Of a stretch of 64,000 bases of DNA, positions 56,230-64,000 are shown piece by piece; position 1 is the stretch's first letter, and each line of letters starts with the position of its first letter. A program made the translations under genes and the position numbers. The notes under the pieces are model-generated. The model did not search any database, was not told the origin of the DNA, and saw only the letters and a list, made by a program, of their open reading frames with translations. The DNA comes from Gautieria morchelliformis. Taxonomy: Eukaryota > Basidiomycota > Agaricomycetes > Gomphales > Gomphaceae. The DNA lies in NCBI GenBank assembly GCA_015179125.1, contig WHVA01000112.1, positions 186,001 through 250,000 of the forward strand, written 5' to 3'.

Positions 56230-59200
56230 TCGAACAGCACCCCAATGAGTCCCGAAAGGTGCGATGCCGCACGTGTCACATGTTTACTGCGGTTCCAGAC
56301 GACTCGACTTGGATCTCTCGAGCAAGTCTGTCGAGCCACTTGAAGGGAAGGACACATATGCGTAATGTCGACCGACTTGAGTTTGAAGAGGCCAGGATGC
56401 GGCGCTACGACGCTCTGGATCGAGAAAATGAGGATACTCATGATGCCATTCTGGACGATGTAAGCGTTCACAAAGAAGCACGGCCTCAAATGGGCTGGGT
56501 CGATGCACCAGATGGGGATGATTACCTGGATAGAGAGGTGGACCTCAAGACGTTCGATGGCATGAGAGAGCTGATGACGGCCAAGGAGGAAAAAGAGTGT
56601 GTAATACGTGAGCTTGACGATATGGCGGAATACATGGATCAAATCCTGCTTCCACAAGAGCCGGACCTGGAGGAAGAGGATCTCTCAGTCCTGCATGCTG
56701 TGGCAGGAATGGATGGTTTGGGTGAGTGATACCACCCCACACTCACGGTGCTTGTCTGAGTCACAGATTTAGATTTGGAGGACTCACCAATAGAGCAACT
56801 GCGCGAGCGAGTGAGCCACCTCTCCCAGGACTCCGATTGGTATCCATATGAAAATAAGACTGTGAGCATCTCGTGTCGATGATTTGATGGCCCTTTATTG
56901 GAGAGAACTGAGTGCTCTGGTAGCTGTTCCTGTTGGATTTGCTGGATAATCTCCCTCGGCTGCGGCTGTCCGAGTGGCACATGCAGATGTTCCTGTGGGT
57001 GTTGAGTGAGTCTGAGGCTCATGATGTCCCCTCGCTCTATGCACTTCATGAAACTCAGGCGCGTTTGCACAAGTTTGGAGGGGTCACCACAAAACAATTC
57101 GAGAGCTCATTGGGAAATGTGATGTATCTGAACGATATTCCTGAAATCATTGCTCATGTACGTCTGCGTGGCCGCTTCGGCCAGTATGCATGGCTGCTAA
57201 CCAGAGTAGGACTATGCAAATCCGCAGATCGCACCTCTACTTTGTTTTTATCCCGAAGAAAAAGAGGGTTGTGTATTGGAAATATGGCAGATGAAGAGGA
57301 TCAAGGAATTGCCAGCGGAACAACTCACACCAATGGTTCGCAAAGGGTTGAAAGATTTTTATGTGAACGAGCTGGCAGAATTGAGGTCAGGCGAGTATGT
57401 GATACCCCACATGTGGATTATCCGCAACAATGTAATGTGTGCCGATGCACGTCGGGTTGAGCTTACACAGGTGCGTATGATATATGTTTGATGGGACATG
57501 TGCAACTTAATGTCTGGTGATCAGGATGGGCTGGTAGTAAAGCCAGAGTTGGTAAACATTCAAGGCGACGACCTCGCGTTTACTTACTTCGATCTCATGG
57601 AGGAGGGTGGGATTAAATTTGTCGGTGAGTGGTGCTCGTCGAACTTGATGTGATGGCACTAGAGATCATATTACAGATGACTCTGTTCAGGCTCTCATGC
57701 CAAACCCATTGCGCGCAGTTGCCAATGGGTATGAATTGTATACGTCGTTTGTGTTCCTATGGGCAGATGACGTAGGTGGGAACATATCCAAATGGTCAAT
57801 GCGCACAAGAACATATATTTGGCACATGTTAATGTGCCAGGGCGATTGCTTCAGCAAGAATACTTTGTACGTTTCGTGGCAACATCCCCACATGCAAGTA
57901 CCCCGGAGCAGTTGAAGCCGTTCTGGAGATGGTACGGTGCGCGATCTGTCATTCAGACCTGGGGATTCATAACTGACATCTGTGTCCCGTTGGCTTGGGT
58001 TCAGTGGGACTCAGCGCAAGCCCCCAGCACTTATAATGCCCATTCACATCGTCTGTGCAAGTTCCGAATTGCTGTTCCAGGCTTGCCGGCAGATAACCTC
58101 AGCAGTCTGAGGAGTGTAGTCACATAGGCCCCAGCGGGAATTGCAAGTGCCGCCGCTGTCTGGTGGGTGGGCCTGCCGCTGTGACGGAATCTGACGATGG
58201 GTACCATGCCTTACATGAGGTATGCCAAATGTCACTGATGATCACTTGATTTCTAAAGATGTCTGACTGTGGATGCAATGGCTAGCCTGGGGCCCCGCGC
58301 AGGGTCGTGCGGACAATTGAGGAGATCCAGAAACAGCTCCTAAAGGGACCGAAGGGAAACTCGCACCGGTATCTGCTATACAAACTGCAGTGGGGTCAAG
58401 GACCGAGTTGCCCAAGGGTGGATCGTTAAAGTGCTTTCCAAAGTGAAGGCCATTAAGGCCGATCATCCGTCTTGGTCACATGCACAGGTGCAACAAGCTG
58501 CTAAGGAGTGGCTTGACGAGCAACCTGGACAGCGATGGAGCCCCCTACTGTCATTTCCTGGTATGTATATTCAAGCTTGTCGTGAGTCTGTCTCTCATAC
58601 AATATGCAGGCCTGGATCCACCATGACACTCCGGTCGAAATCTTGCACACCGTGTTGCTGGGCTTAATCAAATACGTGTGGCATAATTTGCACACCTCCT
58701 GGAAAGACCCCGAGCGTGAACTCTTCTCATTCGTCTCCAAGGTACCAATATTGATGGCCTCACAATCCCACCGATCCGTGCAGCATATATGTCTCAATAT
58801 CGCAATGCGCTCGTTGGCAAACACTTCAAAACGCTGATGCAGACAGTGGTGTTCCATGTCCATGGCATTGTAAGCCAACCCCAGTTTGAGCTCATTAAAG
58901 CCACAGGTCGGCTTGGGGCGGTGCTATGGTATCACAAGATCCGCAACATGGTGGAGTACCTGGTGAGTGGCGTCAGTGGGTATTGGCTTGCGTTCCATGA
59001 TTCAAAAGCTTCCAAGGGGGATTTGCGCATTCTAGTTGCCAATGTTTTGGATGTGTTTGACGCGGTAGACCCCGCGTGCATCCTTGACAAAGGAAAACTG
59101 CATATCCTGTCGCACCTTCCTGAGGATGTGGAGCGCTTCGGTCCCACCATTCGGTATGCCACGGAAGTTTTTGAATGTTTCAACCATGTCTTTCGTATGT

Positions 59201-60547
59201 GTTCTGTCCTTAGTAACCACCAGGCGCCAGGTCGTGACATAGCCCGCAAGTGCTCCAGCATGGAGCACATCAAACACCTAATGAGTGGGGGATTCTGGGA
59301 AGCAGACCCTGTGGATGAAGCCCAGGGCGGTGAGTGGGTGCAGTCATCTCGTCGAGTTCAAGCAATGCTCGTTCAGCACCCGATCGTGCAGACCCATTTA
59401 GGATGGGTGCCCCCTCCGAAGCACACCCCAGGTTCCATTTCTATTTCCATCCCACCCAGATTGTACTAATGCAGTACGGACAAATTGCCAGGTTACGTCA
59501 AGCCCATTGCCCAGAAGAAGCGGAAGACTCTGACGTGGGCTGACACTCCAGGGGCACAGGCACGCCTTCAGGCACCCCCCTTGGACCATTCAACATGGCA
59601 TCATGGGATCGCGGTGACGGCCCAGTCTGACGACATTTGCAAAGTTGGTACATGGGTCTTTGCGGGTAGTGAATCGGTATGATCACCCTGATTGCACCTT
59701 CTCCGAGCTGATTCTGCCACCGCAGGCCACAGTTATTGGTCGTATCCACTGCCTATTGATACCTGAAGGCCCGAGTGAACATTGCTCATACGTCATCTTG
59801 GAGGTATATCACATATCGGACACTTTGCACGCGGCTTTCAACATGCCCTTACTTCGTTGTTTGACCACCGACCCTGAGTTCCTAGGTATCCGATCTCAGG
59901 TGTGTTTCCCTACTCGTCATGTCAGCATCTCCTGGTCCTTGTTCATTCACCCCCTGGAGCAGGACATCAGATTCATGGTCAACGTGCAACATGACTGCCG
60001 CACTGCAAAGTGTGGCGTCACAGGTTCTCGCGTGCACCGTCAGGAACGAGAAGCCACCAGTTGTACATCACCGGCTCTGGTTCATGCCGACGATATGCAA
60101 TTTGTTCTCAATCTCAATGCCATCCACAATGCTGACCTCGTGCGTGAGACTTTGCCTCGCGCACTAACAGCTCCAGAACCCCTCCACCAAGACCGCCGCA
60201 GCTACCATGACCGGATGGCCGCACAGGTTCGGGTCATGCGGACTCACAAGCGTGCCCAAACCAAAGCAAAAGCAAAGGCCACACGAAGTGCCAACAAAGA
60301 GAAGCAAAGAATTGCTGCTCGGATGGACCATGATGAAAACCCTGGAAATCCCCCACCCCCTGACGAGGCCAGAGATATTGACCCAGAAACCGACTCAGAT
60401 GGAGGTCAACCTAGCGACTGGAATCCCTTGGGAACTGAGGCACCTGCCATTGATGCTGATGAAGAACCTGACTATGAAGAGCCTGACTTATTACCTGCAC
60501 TACGGTCCACACGTGCCCGAGCCATCAAACGTTGCCGAGTCCAATGA
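56230..60547 (+). pseudogene. Large Agaricomycete transposase-like gene, decayed
   Basis: Recognisable in order: a Cys/His finger-like start (CRTCHMFTAVPDDS, LSSHLKGRTH); DNLPRLRLSEWHMQMFLWVL and FESSLGNVMYLNDIPEI; FYPEEKEGCVLEIWQMKRIK, LTPMVRKGLKDFYVNELAEL and YVIPHMWIIRNNVMCADARR; NVPGRLLQQEYFVRFVATSP; a CKCRRCLVGG knuckle; HHDTPVEILHTVLLGLIKYV; LHILSHLPEDVERFGPTIRY and NHQAPGRDIA; and NVQHDCRTAKC near the end. This is a large family in mushroom genomes that behaves like a transposase (tnp2/Plavaka-like in arrangement). That class is my inference. Several exons are joined by good introns, but at least four frame breaks lie inside conserved blocks (about 57793, 58095, 58618 and 58738), so it is probably inactive. 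Confidence 0.7.
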
Positions 60548-60693
60548 GGTATTCCGTCTGCTCTGTGCTCCTCTCCGTGACCCAAGGGTATCCAACGGTG
60601 ATCCATTTCAGGCATTTTTCGATTTTTGGAAATTTTCGAACATACTTACATAAGAATAATTTTACGCTATTGTGCCACTTTATCAGTGGATTC

Positions 60694-60795
60694 ATTCCAG
60701 ATATTTATAAGTGTTGCCTCTCTTTCACCGCTAATATCCCTTTCATTCCAGATATTTATAAGCGTTGCCTCTCTTTCACTGCTAATATCCCTTTG
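60694..60795 (+). repeat. 51-bp tandem duplication
   Basis: Two adjacent 51-bp copies (60694-60744, 60745-60795), each starting ATTCCAGATATTTATAAG and differing at two positions. It lies between the transposase-like gene and the next ORF and contains a TATTTATAA motif, so it could duplicate promoter sequence. Confidence 0.85.
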
Positions 60796-60825
60796 CCCAC
60801 CCTCCACGATAACGAACCAGTGAGC

Positions 60826-62281
60826 ATGCCCCCCAGCGATTCCTACAGTGCTGGTGCACCATCGGGCTCCCCCTTCCACCAGCATGAACCCAGCTCTGAT
60901 GGGTCCCTATCATCCGACATGTCCATCTTCTCTCAGCCACAGCCCATCACCCGCTTGAGCATGGAGGAGCGCATTGAACAAATGCGCCGTGAGCCCCACA
61001 GTCATCAGCAAAGTCAGTCCGAATATTACATTCCACAGATTGATCCATCTTTGGACAGTCTGCCCTGTACATTGACGCGTGCCACCGGTGCCAAACGACC
61101 TCATACAGATGTTGATCCCGAGGATGATCCCTCGCCTCCAGTTGCACCTCGTGGTAATGCTGTGCAGCTCGTTGCTGCCCTGAAGTCCCGCAAAAAATAT
61201 ACACCAAATTGTGCGGCCCTGCTGGATAGTTGGGCTGAGTCTCAGGTGAGTGCTTGCCCCATAAAACAAAACTCCCACCTCATTGCCATCGGAGGGTGAC
61301 CCACTCGCATGTGAGCTCATATTGCTCAATGCCATCCTGCAGGCCATCCCTGATGACCACACGAGTCACGCGCAATACCACATCCCTAAAGGACTCAAGG
61401 CATTTTTGTTCTCATATGGTTCTTTTGCCATTACACTAACTGTTTGCGACAGACCAACATCAAGAAATATACCAACTGCATAATCCTCTCACCGAAGCTT
61501 ACCGCTTATAGAGGCAACATTGCCCTGGCCGTGCTCGTGTGTTCCCACCCCCATTTGTCCATGTTCACATGCCTACATTGTCCCAGAATACGATGCGTGA
61601 GCTCAACATTCACGACCTTCCTGCAGCCCAACATGAAGATCGCATTCAAGCCGTGATCACGGAGATAAGCACTGAGGCTACCACCGCCCGTAATATGGTC
61701 AAGAAACATGTAAGTATGGTGAACCTTACTGCCATTCTCATTCCTCACAGCAACGACAGGTTTTGGAGTCACTTGTGCCCACCGGTAAGCATAGGCACAT
61801 TAGTGACCTATGTCATGCCATGATCAAAAAGAGCATGACTGGACTTGCCATGACAACTTACACCCAAGTTCGCATGGCATTCATTCCGCATGGCATTCAT
61901 TGTAAGTGTCCTAGCCTAATGCGTGTGTATATTCTAACTCGGTGTAACCAGCGTACAGTCATACGTGAAACCGGCGATGCTAAAGATACCTGGGAGCTCA
62001 TAGACAAGAGGCTTCGGGAGTGGGAAGAATGGAACCCCACTACCGAAAAATTCCAGGAGTTTGTCTGTTCTTCCCACATTCCACTGTATGTAGCTTACCT
62101 TGCCAGCAGGGCCATGAAGATAAACTACCACCTTGACCAGGAGGATTTCCCGCGCTCACACACTGAGCTTGCCATGCGCCCTGTCACCCTGACTAAGGAC
62201 CTCGAGAAATGGCAGATCGTTTGCGACCACCATGCCGGAAAGGCAGGCACAGAAAAAGTGGGAAGGAAAGGGCGAGCTTAG
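60826..62281 (+). CDS. Hypothetical transposon companion ORF, multi-exon
   Basis: Begins MPPSDSYSAGAPSGS. It has a low-complexity N-terminus, MSIFSQPQPITRLSMEERIE and VQLVAALKSRKKYTPNCAAL. A donor (GTGAGTG) follows ...WAESQ at about 61242. Later exons read DPLACELILLNAILQAIPDD, YHIPKGLKAFLFSYGSFAIT and, near the end, DTWELIDKRLREWEEWNPTT and LSKDLEKW-like sequence, stopping at 62281. Exon joins after 61450 were not resolved. I know no domain. Its position and direction next to the transposase-like gene suggest that it is the second gene of the same transposon. It could also be broken. Confidence 0.45.
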
Positions 62282-63189
62282 TGGGTGCGATCGATGGAAA
62301 AGTATTTGAGGGGAACCTGCCGTGAAGATGGCATTTTCATGGACATTGTATTTAGCGTCAACAATGCTTTGATAGATGCCTATGGCTATATATATAAGGT
62401 AATGCACAAAGCTATGGTGATGGAATATACGAGCCGACGTAGCTAAATGTGAGGTCACAGATACATTGGTGCCCAAGCTCTAATTGAGGTTTGCAAGCAG
62501 TTACAGAAAGCTATTCCAATGGAATATGAATGCCGATGTTTGAGCTGGTCATAACGTTGACATGAGGCCACAGAGACATTGGTGGCAAAGCTCTTATTGA
62601 GGAGAGTTACTGAGATTCACAGAGGTATCTGCCAAACCTTGCCCAAACATTCAAGGTTTTTTAAGCCTAAAACGATTCGCGGAGGTTTATTTCCTAGACA
62701 TAACCACGCGATCTCCCTGAGGCATAGGCGACTGTGCCTCAACGTCCTCAGAGAAACATTTCAAAAACATTTACCACCGGCGGTGGTGTAGTTGGAATTT
62801 CGGATGTCCAGGAAAGACATGCGTGGAATACTAACTAATGTCTCAGAACCTTTATCTATGACTACACGGCCAAAGCTATCTTCACACTGCTCGCAGGCGC
62901 GCAGATTGGTTATGAGCATGTATATCGCCCAGAAAGATATGTATATATCTATATCCACTGGATTTCACCAAGTTAATCATCTTTGCTAAATTGATAGTGT
63001 GCGGTGTTCGGGTGTTCGAGCACAGATATTTTCATGACCATCACATTGAACTTTCAGTGAGTACAGCATTGAAACTCGTCAACATTTCCACTGACAGATC
63101 TATTGGCTAATCAACTGGAAGCATTTCTTGGAATTGTTACTGAAATCCATAAGCAGAAAAATCTGGGGTTTATTTCAGTGGGGTCTGTT
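62282..63189. other. Intergenic, nothing certain
   Basis: About 0.9 kb. Two related stretches (about 62400-62490 and 62510-62590), both with GATGGAATAT/ATGGAATATGA and GAGGYCACAGA(T/G)ACATTGG(T/C)G, form an imperfect direct repeat of about 110-bp period. It may hold the right end of the transposon that contains the preceding genes. Confidence 0.45.
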
Positions 63190-64000
63190 TCATTGAGATT
63201 CCCACTCAGAGAAATCCAGTGGGCCATCCAACTGGGTTTCAGTGGTTCCACTATCCACCTTTAGGAGCAAATTGAAAATCATTTGATTTTCCCCTGATAG
63301 TGCTGCATCCAGCGTATTCACCCCGTAAGAATTCATGGCTGCACCCTTCTCTAGGAGCAACAGGACAGTTGTATAATGACCCTGTGATGCCGCCACATTT
63401 AGTGCACTCCCATAGCATCCTCCCTGAGCATTCACGTCCGCGCCCTTCTCTAGGAGCCACTGGACAGTTGTGTTATGACCCTGTGAAGCTGCCACCTGCA
63501 GTGGCGTGCCATAGTATCCTCCGGGTGCATTTATGTCTGATCCTCTATCCAACAGATCTTGGCATGCTCGTTCCAACCCAGTTGCAGCGGCAATGTAAAG
63601 AGGAACTGTTCCAGGCTCCACCATTTGATCATTCTCATGGTAAATCCACATCCAGTTAGTGTAAACAGCACTTGTGGGCTCCAAGAGCATCATTATCAAT
63701 TCATGTAGATCAGCACTGCTGCCAGCAGCATCCCACCCAGCATGGTCCATCCAGTGTACTGCAGCATAGCGAGATAGTGGATAGGATCTGGCTGTATCTG
63801 AGTTTACACCGTTATCCTGGCTGAATTGCAGCATGTATGCCAGACATGTCTTCGCAATGGACACATGTGCCATCTTTTCGTTAAACCAATAATATGAAAG
63901 TGCGGTTGTGCTTGAGCGAAGGTGTTCTGAGATCAGATATTCTTGTACTGAAAAGTGTGCCAGTCTGATTTCTCCTGGTTTAGTGGAGAGTACCCTGTTG
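63190..64000 (-). CDS. Ankyrin-repeat STAND/NACHT-type protein, 3' part
   Basis: The frame runs in from the right edge, so the 5' end is outside the window. It reads LAHFSVQEYLISEHL, then VSIAKTCLAYMLQFSQ and YPLSRYAAVHWMDHAGWDA, the region that typically follows the NACHT domain in fungal NACHT-ankyrin proteins. About four ankyrin repeats follow (VPLYIAAATGLERACQDLLD, TPLQVAASQGHNTTVQWLLE, SALNVAASQGHYTTVLLLLE, NTLDAALSGENQMIFNLLL), with the stop at 63190. No break is visible in this part. The NACHT domain itself is expected upstream, beyond 64000. The function is inferred: fungal NLR-like receptors in heterokaryon incompatibility or defence. Confidence 0.8.
   Translation of the reverse strand, partial: NRVLSTKPGEIRLAHFSVQEYLISEHLRSSTTALSYYWFNEKMAHVSIAKTCLAYMLQFSQDNGVNSDTARSYPLSRYAAVHWMDHAGWDAAGSSADLHELIMMLLEPTSAVYTNWMWIYHENDQMVEPGTVPLYIAAATGLERACQDLLDRGSDINAPGGYYGTPLQVAASQGHNTTVQWLLEKGADVNAQGGCYGSALNVAASQGHYTTVLLLLEKGAAMNSYGVNTLDAALSGENQMIFNLLLKVDSGTTETQLDGPLDFSEWESQ

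Overview
The window is fungal nuclear DNA, most likely from an Agaricomycete (mushroom-forming basidiomycete). The evidence is short GT-AG introns of 45-60 bp, a VelB velvet gene, patatin/NB-ARC/TPR NLR-type genes, a DUF6534-type membrane protein, chromodomain Ty3/gypsy elements, and a large transposase-like family that I recognise from Agaricomycete genomes. No rRNA, functional tRNA or CRISPR is visible. All gene models were built by hand from splice sites and reading phase; none was checked against a database.

Layout. 1-11.8 kb is a nest of transposable elements: a decayed gypsy element (LTRs near 1851 and 10135) whose integrase gene is split by a solo LTR (2940-4258) and by a 3.2-kb DNA transposon (4383-7626) that carries a piece of the LIS1/PAC1 gene. 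11.7-16.1 kb is NLR1 (minus strand), a patatin-NB-ARC-TPR gene whose last codons come from a truncated LTR. 17.2-18.7 kb is a DUF6534-like gene, 18.9-19.8 kb an FCP1-phosphatase BRCT pseudogene, and 20.0-21.8 kb a gypsy fragment. 22.0-23.6 kb is a membrane-anchored cupredoxin gene, and 25.2-26.0 kb a decayed monooxygenase copy. 26.8-36.2 kb is a very large velB-type gene with a 3.5-kb intron filled by tandem repeats. 36.2-41.2 kb is a GC-rich region with repeats and no gene I can support. 41.2-43.4 kb is an intact nine-exon Baeyer-Villiger-type monooxygenase. 44.8-50.9 kb is NLR2, an inverted paralogue of NLR1 that carries a frameshift and a nonsense codon; a Mutator-like, hAT-like and SINE-like nest sits in its upstream region. 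51.5-54.9 kb holds copia, fold-back, LINE and helix-turn-helix transposase remnants. 55.3-62.3 kb is a decayed large transposase-like gene with flanking companion ORFs. 63.2-64.0 kb is the 3' end of an ankyrin-repeat STAND-type gene.

The host genes, with three NLR-like receptors, a regulator (VelB), an oxidase and a surface cupredoxin, are scattered between transposons. The structural story is repeated segmental duplication (NLR1/NLR2 inverted; BVMO intact plus degenerate copy) followed by transposon attack. Two insertions directly affect the NLR copies: an LTR supplies NLR1's stop codon, and a nested insertion splits the region upstream of NLR2.
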